DNA of 64,000 bases from the NCBI GenBank assembly GCA_964479045.1, contig CAYZJI010000006.1, positions 62,001 through 126,000 on the forward strand, written 5' to 3'. Below are positions 35,727 through 43,138 of this stretch, piece after piece. How positions within the stretch are numbered: position 1 is the first letter of the stretch; every line of letters begins with the position of its first letter. Origin of the DNA: 2-02-FULL-47-50 sp964479045 (GTDB lineage Bacteria > Pseudomonadota > Gammaproteobacteria > Eutrophobiales > Eutrophobiaceae). The translations under genes and the position numbers were made by a program. Below the pieces are notes generated by a model. That model did no database searches. It was given only the letters and a program-made list of their open reading frames with translations, and was not told where the DNA came from.

Positions 35727-35739
35727 TTGTGCAGTGCAA
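35727..35739. promoter_or_regulatory. Possible PhaR operator upstream of phaA
   Basis: TTGTGCAGTGCAA is a near-palindrome 53 bases before the phaA ATG. It resembles the perfect palindrome in front of phaP1 (39527) and TTGCAATGCAA before the second phasin gene (43023). PhaR proteins are known to bind TGC-rich repeats, so this is a candidate operator, not a proven one. Confidence 0.4.
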
Positions 35740-35791
35740 CGTAAAATTACAAATCGCTGATAGCCTCGACGTCTGAGGGAGGAAAATTAAC

Positions 35792-36973
35792 ATGTCTGAC
35801 AATGTCGTAATTGTGGCTGCCGGCCGCACTGCCATAGGCAGTTTCGGGGGCGCACTCTCTGAAATACCCGCCGCCCAGCTGGGGGCAAAAGTCATTTCCG
35901 GTTTGTTGGCCAAAACCGGCATCAAACCGGAACAGGTCGATGAAGTCATTCTGGGTCAGGTGTTGACCGCCGGTGTTGGTATGAACCCGGCCCGTCAGGC
36001 CGCCATCTATGCCGGTCTGCCGGAAAACATTCCGAGCATGACGATCAACAAGGTCTGTGGTTCGGGTCTGAAAGCTGTGGCCCTGGCTGCACAATCCATC
36101 CGTGCCGGTGATGCGGAAATTGTCATCGCTGGTGGCCAGGAAAACATGAGCCTGTCACCGCATATCCTGCCCAAATCCCGCAACGGCAACAAAATGGGTG
36201 ACTGGGCCATGAAAGACCACATGATCAATGAAGGTCTCACCGATGTCTTCAACAATTATCACATGGGCGTCACTGCGGAAAATATTGTGAAGAAATACGG
36301 CTTCACCCGTGAAGCCCAGGACGAATTTGCCGCTGCCTCACAGCAAAAAACGGAAGCCGCCCAGAAAGCCAACAAGTTCAATGATGAAATCATTCCGGTG
36401 GAAATCCCGCAGCGTAAAGGTGATCCAGTCATCTTTGCCAAGGATGAATTTCCACGTGCCGGAACCACCGCTGAATCACTTGGCAAACTCAAACCGGCAT
36501 TTGATAAAGCCGGGTCGGTTACTGCAGGCAATGCCTCCGGCATCAATGACGGCGCTGCTGCTGTAATTGTGATGAGCGAAAAGAAAGCGAAGGAACTCGG
36601 TCTGAAACCGCTGGCGACCATCAAGGCCTATGCCAGCGCCGGCGTGGATCCGCAAATCATGGGCACGGGCCCGATTCCGGCCACCCAGCGTTGTTTGAAG
36701 AAGGCAGGATGGACAGTGAAGGATCTGGACCTGATTGAATCCAATGAAGCCTTTGCGGCACAAGCCATGTCCGTGAATAAAGACCTTGGCTGGGACACCA
36801 GCAAGGTGAATGTAAACGGTGGTGCCATTGCAATCGGTCATCCGATCGGTGCTTCCGGCTGCCGCGTGCTGGTCACATTGCTGCATGAAATGAATCGCCG
36901 TGATGCGAAAAAAGGCCTGGCCACATTATGCATCGGCGGCGGTCAGGGTGTGGCCCTGGCGGTGGAGAGGTAA
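35792..36973 (+). CDS. phaA: Acetyl-CoA acetyltransferase (beta-ketothiolase, PhaA)
   Basis: Condenses two acetyl-CoA to acetoacetyl-CoA, the first step of poly-3-hydroxybutyrate synthesis. Acyl-enzyme Cys89 is in NKVCGSGLKAV; His about 349 in GHPIGASG and the second Cys in LCIGGGQGVAL complete the active site. Length 393 is standard. GGGAGGA precedes the ATG. It is followed by phaB after 5 bases. Confidence 0.95.
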   Translation: MSDNVVIVAAGRTAIGSFGGALSEIPAAQLGAKVISGLLAKTGIKPEQVDEVILGQVLTAGVGMNPARQAAIYAGLPENIPSMTINKVCGSGLKAVALAAQSIRAGDAEIVIAGGQENMSLSPHILPKSRNGNKMGDWAMKDHMINEGLTDVFNNYHMGVTAENIVKKYGFTREAQDEFAAASQQKTEAAQKANKFNDEIIPVEIPQRKGDPVIFAKDEFPRAGTTAESLGKLKPAFDKAGSVTAGNASGINDGAAAVIVMSEKKAKELGLKPLATIKAYASAGVDPQIMGTGPIPATQRCLKKAGWTVKDLDLIESNEAFAAQAMSVNKDLGWDTSKVNVNGGAIAIGHPIGASGCRVLVTLLHEMNRRDAKKGLATLCIGGGQGVALAVER

Positions 36974-36978
36974 GCGCC

Positions 36979-37725
36979 ATGGCAAATCTGAAGGGTAAAG
37001 TAGCACTCGTCACCGGTGGTACCGGTGGAATAGGAGCAGCCATTTGTCTGCGGCTTGCCGATTCCGGCGCCAAGGTTGCCACGAATTATCGTGACGAAGC
37101 CAAGGCCCGCAAATGGCAGGAAGAAGTGAAAGCCAAGGGTTATGACATCGCCATCTATCAGGCCGATGTATCTGATCTGAACGCCTGCGTGGAACTCGCT
37201 AAAAAGATAACTGCTGATCTCGGTCCGGTCGACATTCTGGTCAATAACGCCGGCATTACCAAGGACGTCACCTTCCGTAAAATGACCCGCGAACAGTGGG
37301 ACGCCGTGATGAAGATCAATCTTGACAGCCTCTACAACGTCACCAAGCAGGTGGTCGATGGCATGATGGAAAAAGGCTGGGGACGTGTGATCAATATCTC
37401 GTCCATCAATGGCCAGAAAGGCCAGATTGGGCAGACCAACTACACGGCCTCCAAGGCCGGCATGCATGGCTTTACCATGTCGCTGGCACAGGAAGTGGCG
37501 CGTAAAGGTGTTACAGTGAATACTGTGTCGCCGGGTTATATTGCCACAGATATGGTGATGGCCGTGGCGGAAGACATCCGTAACAAAATCATTGCCGGTA
37601 TTCCGGTTGGCCGTTTGGGTACGTCTGAAGAAGTGGCCGCCATGGTGGATTTTCTGGTTTCGGATGAAGCCGGATTCTGCACCGGCGCCGATTTCTCCAT
37701 GAACGGCGGGCAGCACATGATGTAA
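36979..37725 (+). CDS. phaB: Acetoacetyl-CoA reductase (PhaB)
   Basis: NADPH-dependent short-chain dehydrogenase forming (R)-3-hydroxybutyryl-CoA. Cofactor motif TGGTGGIGAAIC, NNAGIT, catalytic Ser in NISSINGQKGQIGQ and YTASKAG are present. The start is the ATG at 36979, immediately after phaA; the reading frame extends upstream into phaA but without conservation. Length is 248. A strong intercistronic hairpin (37735-37747 with 37758-37770) follows, without a U-tract. Confidence 0.95.
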   Translation: MANLKGKVALVTGGTGGIGAAICLRLADSGAKVATNYRDEAKARKWQEEVKAKGYDIAIYQADVSDLNACVELAKKITADLGPVDILVNNAGITKDVTFRKMTREQWDAVMKINLDSLYNVTKQVVDGMMEKGWGRVINISSINGQKGQIGQTNYTASKAGMHGFTMSLAQEVARKGVTVNTVSPGYIATDMVMAVAEDIRNKIIAGIPVGRLGTSEEVAAMVDFLVSDEAGFCTGADFSMNGGQHMM

Positions 37726-37810
37726 TTATGTCGACCTGCGCCGTTGCTATACGATGGGCAACGGTGCAGGATCGGTTACAGACACAAATACTTGGGGGAA
37801 CTGATTAATC

Positions 37811-38260
37811 ATGAGTGCGCGAATTATCAAAAAATATCCGAACCGGCGCCTGTACGACACTGAAGACAGCAAATACATTACGCTCGATGATGTGAAACGT
37901 CTGGTGTTGGGCGGCGTTGAATTTGTGGTGAAAGATGTCAAGACCGATGAAGACCTGACCCGTAACATTCTGCTGCAGATCATCGCCGAACAGGAACATG
38001 ACGGCGAGCCCTTCTTCTCCACCGAACTGCTGACCCAGATCATCCGTTCCTACGGTGATTCCATCCAGAGCATGGCGGGAGATTACATTGAAAAAAGCAT
38101 GCAGCTATTCCTGAACCAGCAGAAGGAGTTCCAGAAAGCCATCTCTGCCAATCCCCTGACGGCCATCTCTGATATGGCAGAGCAAAATATGAAAATGTGG
38201 CAACAGATGCAGGACAATTTCTTCAAGGCAGCAGGCCTGAGCAGCAAGGACAACAAGTAA
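37811..38260 (+). CDS. phaR: PHA synthesis repressor (PhaR)
   Basis: A 149-residue regulator. The N-terminal PHB/PHA accumulation DNA-binding domain (RIIKKYPNRRLYDTEDSKYITL) is followed by the PHB_acc region and a C-terminal Met/Gln-rich amphipathic part (MAEQNMKMWQQMQDNF) that may contact granules. PhaR represses phasin genes until it is titrated by nascent PHA granules. It lies between phaB and the second PhaB-like gene. Candidate operators are listed at 35727, 39527 and 43006-43033. Confidence 0.93.
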   Translation: MSARIIKKYPNRRLYDTEDSKYITLDDVKRLVLGGVEFVVKDVKTDEDLTRNILLQIIAEQEHDGEPFFSTELLTQIIRSYGDSIQSMAGDYIEKSMQLFLNQQKEFQKAISANPLTAISDMAEQNMKMWQQMQDNFFKAAGLSSKDNK

Positions 38261-38320
38261 ACAAAACCGGACTTCTGTTTGAAATAACAAAAACAACAAG
38301 ACAAGCACGAGGGTTGACGA

Positions 38321-39355
38321 ATGTTTAAAGCAGGATCGGTATACGCCTACCAGGACATGTGGACAGAATTCAGCAAGTTGATGCATAAAACCCAGAAGTC
38401 GATGTTCAATCCATGGAGCAATCCGTTTGAACTTACCTTTGATACGCTGAGTGGTTTGTCCGAATTAACGGGCAATGCCCTCTCCCGGCTGGCCCAGCAG
38501 CAACAGGACACCTTGAGTTTTTATCTGGATCCGCTGGCACTGAATTCCATCGGCACCATTCAAAAATCCGGCCCGGTAAAAACAACTGCACATAACAAAC
38601 GCATTGAAAGCGGCCGCGTGGCCCTGGTCACGGGTGGCATCGGCGGTATCGGTACGGAAATCTGCAAACAGCTCTATGCCGCTGGCCATAAAGTTATTGC
38701 CACCTATATTGCTCCGGAGCAGGAACGCGCCATTGCCTGGGAAGTGGAACATGAAGCTGCCGGATATGACATCGACATCATCCTCTGTGATGTAACGGAT
38801 TTCGATTCCTGCAAGCACATGAGCAAGGAACTTGAAAAGCGTTATGGTCACATTGACATTCTGGTGAACTGCGCAGGCATCACCCGTGACGCCACACTGC
38901 GTAAAATGGAAGCCGATAAATGGCATGCTGTTCTTGATACCAATCTCGACAGTGTCTTCAACATCACCCGTAATTTCATCAACGGCATGGTGGACCGTGG
39001 TTACGGCCGTATTATTAATATCTCCTCCGTGAACGGTCAGAAAGGCCAGTTCGGCCAGACCAACTATGCCACGGCCAAGGCCGGCATGATTGGTTTCAGC
39101 AAAGCATTGGCACTGGAAGTGGCGGATTCAGGTGTGACTGTGAATTCGGTGTGTCCGGGCTATGTCGGCACCAGCATGATGGACGCCATCCCGGAAGATA
39201 TTCTTAAAGGCATTATTGCCAAGATACCGGCCGGCCGTCTCGCCAAACCGGCAGAAATCGCTGCAGCAGTGGTTTATCTGGCCGGCGAAGATGCGGCCTA
39301 TATCACCGGCTCAGAAATTTCCATCAACGGTGGATTGTTCACTGGCATTTCCTGA
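38321..39355 (+). CDS. PhaB-like reductase with N-terminal phasin-like extension
   Basis: A 344-residue protein. Residues about 100-344 are a PhaB-type short-chain dehydrogenase (TGGIGGIGTEICKQL, NCAGITRDATL, NISSVNGQKGQFGQTNYATAKAG), with catalytic Ser, Tyr and Lys intact. Residues 1-98 are an extra segment, helical, Met/Gln/Phe-rich (FNPWSNPFEL, LTGNALSRLAQQQQDTLSFY), not found in ordinary PhaB. It resembles phasin or PhaE-like granule-binding helices. The reductase may therefore be anchored to PHA granules. GAGGG lies nine bases before the ATG and the gene follows phaR, so the extension is probably real. Confidence 0.8.
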   Translation: MFKAGSVYAYQDMWTEFSKLMHKTQKSMFNPWSNPFELTFDTLSGLSELTGNALSRLAQQQQDTLSFYLDPLALNSIGTIQKSGPVKTTAHNKRIESGRVALVTGGIGGIGTEICKQLYAAGHKVIATYIAPEQERAIAWEVEHEAAGYDIDIILCDVTDFDSCKHMSKELEKRYGHIDILVNCAGITRDATLRKMEADKWHAVLDTNLDSVFNITRNFINGMVDRGYGRIINISSVNGQKGQFGQTNYATAKAGMIGFSKALALEVADSGVTVNSVCPGYVGTSMMDAIPEDILKGIIAKIPAGRLAKPAEIAAAVVYLAGEDAAYITGSEISINGGLFTGIS

Positions 39356-39486
39356 ATACACCGAATAAATAAATATGGGCAGGAGCCATTTTGCCTATGC
39401 CCGTTATTTACACAAGTATTTGATATTTAATAGTATTTATTAAATATCGTTTTTGCATTTCCAGTTTCCACCATTAGATAAAGTCC

Positions 39487-39515
39487 TTGACATCGGCCTA
39501 TGAGTTTCCTATGCT
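39487..39515 (+). promoter_or_regulatory. Sigma-70 promoter of phaP1
   Basis: TTGACA (39487-39492), a 17-base spacer and TATGCT (39510-39515) make a near-consensus promoter 68 bases before the phasin ATG. A perfect 15-bp palindrome begins 12 bases downstream, where a repressor would block initiation or elongation. Confidence 0.75.
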
Positions 39516-39526
39516 GCAATGCATCA

Positions 39527-39541
39527 TTGTGCGACGCACAA
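39527..39541. promoter_or_regulatory. Perfect palindrome, probable PhaR operator of phaP1
   Basis: TTGTGCGACGCACAA is a perfect palindrome (7-bp arms, central A) placed just downstream of the strong promoter at 39487. Its neighbour CTGCAATGCA (39514-39523) is a second TGC repeat. PhaR repression of phasin genes is established in other bacteria, and phaR is only 1.3 kb upstream. Confidence 0.55.
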
Positions 39542-39582
39542 CATTAATGCAGTCCAGATCAACAAACTCGAGGAGAGCCCGA

Positions 39583-39960
39583 ATGAACACCATGTACGAA
39601 CAGATGAACAAATATGGCTTGAATGCCTATGAAACCCTGAAGCAGTTATATGCCATCAACACCAGCCTGGCTGAACAACTGATTGAACAGCAGTTTGCAC
39701 TGGGCACTCTGGCGATTGAATACAGCACCAAACAGATGAAGCTTGCCAGCACCGCCAAAGGTTACAAGGAACTGTTGTCCGCCCAGACCGAAATTGCCGG
39801 GGAAATGAGCAGCAAGGTACAAGGCATCGCCCGCAACACGCTGGACATTATGAGCGAAACCAAGGACGAGATTGGCGCATGGTTTGAAAAGTCCATGAAA
39901 GATGCCGAGAAAGGTTTGAAAGAAGCCGCCAAGGTTGTGCCGGTAGCCAAAGCCGCCTGA
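39583..39960 (+). CDS. phaP: Phasin (PhaP), granule-associated protein
   Basis: A 125-residue all-helical phasin of the Phasin_2 type (LNAYETLKQLYAINTSLAEQLIEQQFAL), ending in an Ala/Lys/Val tail (AAKVVPVAKAA). Phasins coat PHA granules and control their number and size. The ATG at 39583 is preceded by GAGGAG; an upstream in-frame extension to 39487 contains the promoter and is rejected. It ends before a strong bidirectional terminator. Confidence 0.9.
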   Translation: MNTMYEQMNKYGLNAYETLKQLYAINTSLAEQLIEQQFALGTLAIEYSTKQMKLASTAKGYKELLSAQTEIAGEMSSKVQGIARNTLDIMSETKDEIGAWFEKSMKDAEKGLKEAAKVVPVAKAA

Positions 39961-40002
39961 GATGATTTTGGATTGTAGTTATTTAAGGTAATACCTCCTC
40001 TG

Positions 40003-40037
40003 AAAAAACCGTATCCCCGAAAGGGATACGGTTTTTT
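40003..40037. terminator. Bidirectional terminator after phaP1
   Basis: AAAAAACCGTATCCC (40003-40017) and GGGATACGGTTTTTT (40023-40037) form a perfect 15-bp stem around CGAAA, with further T after it. It would end phaP1 and also limit read-through from phaC. Confidence 0.9.
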
Positions 40038-40082
40038 GTTTTTTTAAGCGCAAAAAATACAGCCCGTATCCGGTCATCCAAA

Positions 40083-40122
40083 AACAAAACCCGTACTCCT
40101 TGAAAGAAATACGGGTTTTGTT
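40083..40122 (-). terminator. Terminator of phaE-phaC
   Basis: AACAAAACCCGTA (40083-40095) and TACGGGTTTTGTT (40110-40122) form a 13-bp stem with a 14-base loop. On the minus strand it is followed by a run of T (TTTTGTTTTTGG), 24 bases beyond the phaC stop. Confidence 0.85.
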
Positions 40123-40145
40123 TATTACAGATAAACAGCAAACGA

Positions 40146-41210
40146 TCAGGTACGTTTATCCAGCCACTGGCCGACTGAAGGTGGAATCATTTTCTGCGCC
40201 TTGCCGCTGACATAAATACCGATATGCCCGCCGGGAAATTCAAGCTCGGTATAATCCTTGCTACTCACACATCCTTGCAAGGCTTTGGAAGAATCCGGTG
40301 GTACCAGATGGTCCGCTGCAGCAAAGATGTTCAGTACCGGAATGGTAATCTTCTCCAGATCCACGGTCTGGTTACCTATTTTAACCGTGCCTTTGACCAG
40401 TCCGTTTTCCTGATAAAACTGTTTGGTAAACTGGCGGAACGCTTCGCCGGCCTGATCCGGGCTGTCAAAAATCCACTTTTCCATGCGCATGAAATTACGC
40501 GCCTGCTCCTTGTCATCCAGCAGATTGACCAGATCGATATATTTCTGCCCGACCAGCCGGAAAGGCTTCAATGAAAGATAGGTCATGTTGAGCAATTCAC
40601 CCGGAACATTCCCCATCGTATCGACCAGCAGATCAACATCAATATGCCGTACCATTCTGCTCAGCAGATCGTCTTTGGTGTGGAAATCCACCGGGGTAAC
40701 CGTGGTGATCAGGTTTTTGATTTTGTCCTGATGCAATGCTGTGTAACAGAGACTGAAAGCGCCGCCCTGACAGATGCCGAGCAGGTTGATTTTCTTGATC
40801 TTGTGTTCGCGGCAAATCACATCCACACAACGATCGATGTAACCATTGATGTAGTCATCGAGCGTAAGAAATTTATCAGCACTGTCCGGATAGCCCCAGT
40901 CAATCAGGTAAACATCCAGCCCCGCATCCAGCAGCCCCTGCACCATGGAACGGCCATCCTGCAAATCCGCCATATACGGCCGGTTGACCAGCGCATAGAC
41001 AATGAGAAGAGGTACCGGATTGCGTTTTTTCACCCGCGGCTCAAAATGGTACAACACCAGCTTGTCTTCCTGATACACAGGTGCCTTCTTTGAGATACCG
41101 ACTTCGATATCGCCAATTTCAGTGAGTGTATTGATGCCCTGCGCCAGTTTCACGTTGAACTGGTTGACTTCGTGGACTATCTCATCGGGCCTGATTTGGA
41201 AAGGTATCAC
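40146..41210 (-). CDS. phaC: Class III PHA synthase catalytic subunit (PhaC)
   Basis: Polymerises (R)-3-hydroxyacyl-CoA. The lipase-like box GICQGG gives nucleophile Cys147, with Asp300 (AAADHLVPPD) and His329 (PGGHIGIY) completing the triad. These positions are shifted by two from those described for the Allochromatium vinosum class III enzyme. Length 354 is the class III size, well short of class I. The start is GTG at 41210 with GAGGA upstream. It follows phaE by 19 bases in the same operon. Confidence 0.95.
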   Translation of the reverse strand: MIPFQIRPDEIVHEVNQFNVKLAQGINTLTEIGDIEVGISKKAPVYQEDKLVLYHFEPRVKKRNPVPLLIVYALVNRPYMADLQDGRSMVQGLLDAGLDVYLIDWGYPDSADKFLTLDDYINGYIDRCVDVICREHKIKKINLLGICQGGAFSLCYTALHQDKIKNLITTVTPVDFHTKDDLLSRMVRHIDVDLLVDTMGNVPGELLNMTYLSLKPFRLVGQKYIDLVNLLDDKEQARNFMRMEKWIFDSPDQAGEAFRQFTKQFYQENGLVKGTVKIGNQTVDLEKITIPVLNIFAAADHLVPPDSSKALQGCVSSKDYTELEFPGGHIGIYVSGKAQKMIPPSVGQWLDKRT

Positions 41211-41229
41211 GACAGGTGTTCCTCAAGGG

Positions 41230-42411
41230 TCAAATTTTGATGATGATCTTTTCGTCTTTCTTGCCGGGTTTACGCACAGGTTTGCGGGCAACCTCCACGC
41301 GTTTGCGGGATTCCTTCACTACCGGTTTTGATACTGGCGCAATTGTGGGTGCTGTTCTGGGTTTTGTGCCGTTGGTGCCGGAAGGTTTAGGTACACCGGC
41401 AGCGACCGTTTTCTGCAAATCCCTGATCTGGTCCTGTAAATCTGTAATCCGGCGTGACATTTCCTTTGCATCCCGGCGCATTTCCTGCTGACGTTTTTGC
41501 AGGGTATTCATGCCACGGCGGGTGGGCATATTGAGCCCGCCCAGCAGCTCATCCACCACATTGCGTCCATGATGCTTCACCGCCATCAAGGAGTTGGTCA
41601 GGCGACCATAGAGAACGGAAAATTCTTCGGTGGCAGTATAAGCCGCATAAGCATCTTCATTACAATCCACCCAGAGATCATAAATCTCGCGCAGACTGTT
41701 GATCTCTTCGCCCTCTTCCGCCAGTTTGATAATCCGTTTACGCATTTCTTCCAACGCATCGACACTGACTTTGGTCATGGCAACGTTGTAATCACGTGAA
41801 TTTTTCTGATATTCATTCCAGAGACGGATTCCTTCCTGGGCCTGTTCCTGGCTTTCGCGGGTATAGCCTACACCCGGTATGGAGAGAAACTTGTCGGTCA
41901 CGCTTTCCAGTGCATCCGGTTTCAGATCAGCAAGGAAATCACCGGGCATCAGGGATGCTGAAGAGAAAGTGCGTTGCAGGGTATCCAGTGGTAATTGCTG
42001 CCAGGCACCCCACATCCCATGCATGGCCTGTGTTGAGTCTGCCTGTTGACTCTGAAACAGCCGCTTCATTTCTTCAAATTGCGTATTGAGCGCAGTTTGC
42101 CAGTCGCCCGTGGCCTTGTTGTATTCGTTGACGTTATTCAACAGCTGGGTGAATTGCTCACTGAGGACGTAGAAAAATCTGCCCTGTTCAAGCATCTTGG
42201 TGACAAACTCGGAACTGCCTTCCGGCAAGGCGCCGGAAACAGATTTCCACCAGAAATCCATCATGTCAGCCAGAGGATTGTTCTTTGCTGAACCAGTCTT
42301 GATCCTCGCCGCCGGCTGGGTAAATGACAGCCACGCTTCCATCCATTTGCGCTGGGACTCCATCCAGTCCGTACCCCCCCACTGATTTTTACCGGTATTG
42401 CTCATTGCCAT
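41230..42411 (-). CDS. phaE: Class III PHA synthase subunit (PhaE)
   Basis: Non-catalytic partner that forms the active synthase with PhaC. It is 393 residues long, mainly helical, with the family's N-terminal WMESQRKWMEAW-type region and the PTRRGMNTLQKRQQEMRRD coiled-coil near the C-terminus. The last 60 residues are a basic Pro/Lys/Arg tail (KPRTAPTIAPVSKP ... KKDEKIIIKI), longer than in typical PhaE, which may bind DNA or granules. It is the first gene of phaE-phaC. Confidence 0.92.
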   Translation of the reverse strand: MAMSNTGKNQWGGTDWMESQRKWMEAWLSFTQPAARIKTGSAKNNPLADMMDFWWKSVSGALPEGSSEFVTKMLEQGRFFYVLSEQFTQLLNNVNEYNKATGDWQTALNTQFEEMKRLFQSQQADSTQAMHGMWGAWQQLPLDTLQRTFSSASLMPGDFLADLKPDALESVTDKFLSIPGVGYTRESQEQAQEGIRLWNEYQKNSRDYNVAMTKVSVDALEEMRKRIIKLAEEGEEINSLREIYDLWVDCNEDAYAAYTATEEFSVLYGRLTNSLMAVKHHGRNVVDELLGGLNMPTRRGMNTLQKRQQEMRRDAKEMSRRITDLQDQIRDLQKTVAAGVPKPSGTNGTKPRTAPTIAPVSKPVVKESRKRVEVARKPVRKPGKKDEKIIIKI

Positions 42412-42505
42412 TTTGTCCGCTGATTACGATGGTCAAAGCCACCATTGTTATTTTTTTATCCTACCACAGAGTGGTTTACCTGCTTGCCTGGCGCAGCATA
42501 AAAAA

Positions 42506-42533
42506 AGCCCGTATACCAGAGGTAGTACGGGCT
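42506..42533 (-). terminator. Terminator of second phasin gene
   Basis: AGCCCGTA (42506-42513) and TACGGGCT (42526-42533) form the stem. On the minus strand seven T follow (GGGCTTTTTTTATGC). It separates the phasin gene at 42577 from phaE. Confidence 0.85.
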
Positions 42534-42576
42534 TTCTGTCTGGCGCATATCGCCAATCTTCAATGAAGACGGTGGC

Positions 42577-42945
42577 TTATTTTTTGGCAGTGCGTTTGGC
42601 CGGGACTTTCGCAGTAGTTTCTGCGGTTTCGAGGCCTTTTTCCATCCAGGTCACAATTTCATCGCGGGATTCACTCAGGATAGAAGCGGCCTGCTTGGTG
42701 AAATCCATCGCCTTGGCACTGTATACACCGGCAAAGTCAGTTTCAGCGGTCAGGTAATCCTTGTAATTGCTGGTGCTGGTCAGCAGCTTGGTCTGCTCTA
42801 TGCCGGTTTCGATATTGAATGTGGCAAATTTGAACTGCAGATCCATCAGCTTCTGGAAAGCCTTGGCATTGATGGCCCCCAGTTCCTGCAGGGACTCATA
42901 AGATGCCCGGCCGGCGGTGGTAAATTGTTCTACATAGTCTTGCAT
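42577..42945 (-). CDS. Second phasin family protein
   Basis: A 122-residue helical protein of the same Phasin_2 family as the gene at 39583 (YESLQELGAINAKAFQKLMDLQFKFATF), with a basic C-terminal tail (AKVPAKRTAKK) instead of the Ala/Val one. The basic tail is reminiscent of DNA- or nucleoid-contacting granule proteins. It has its own terminator, and its upstream region contains TGC palindromes like those of phaP1. Confidence 0.88.
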   Translation of the reverse strand: MQDYVEQFTTAGRASYESLQELGAINAKAFQKLMDLQFKFATFNIETGIEQTKLLTSTSNYKDYLTAETDFAGVYSAKAMDFTKQAASILSESRDEIVTWMEKGLETAETTAKVPAKRTAKK

Positions 42946-43005
42946 GATATGACTCCTTGGGATTAACCAATCATTTTGGGTTGAAAATACGCTGTTTCAC
43001 CTTTA

Positions 43006-43033
43006 TGGTGCGGCGCAATATATTGCAATGCAA
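43006..43033. promoter_or_regulatory. Possible PhaR operators upstream of second phasin
   Basis: TGGTGCGGCGCAATA (43006-43020) and the perfect palindrome TTGCAATGCAA (43023-43033) lie 61-88 bases upstream of the phasin start on the minus strand. They share the TTGYGC/TTGCA pattern with sites before phaP1 and phaA. Confidence 0.45.
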
Positions 43034-43138
43034 CATATCCCAATGGCCATGCCCTGTCAACAGTTTTTCGATGAATTATTTATGAAATCCTGTGTCCGAA
43101 CCGGATTGAATTCCGGCACGGACACGGGCAGCAGCCCC

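Noticed and set aside
36928..36978. An upstream start for phaB inside phaA
   Set aside because: The added residues are unconserved and the ATG at 36979 begins exactly at the short-chain dehydrogenase fold.
42961..43138. A gene between the second phasin and the GGDEF-EAL gene
   Set aside because: Only repeats and a CCGG-type hairpin (about 43093-43126) are seen; no ribosome site or conserved frame.
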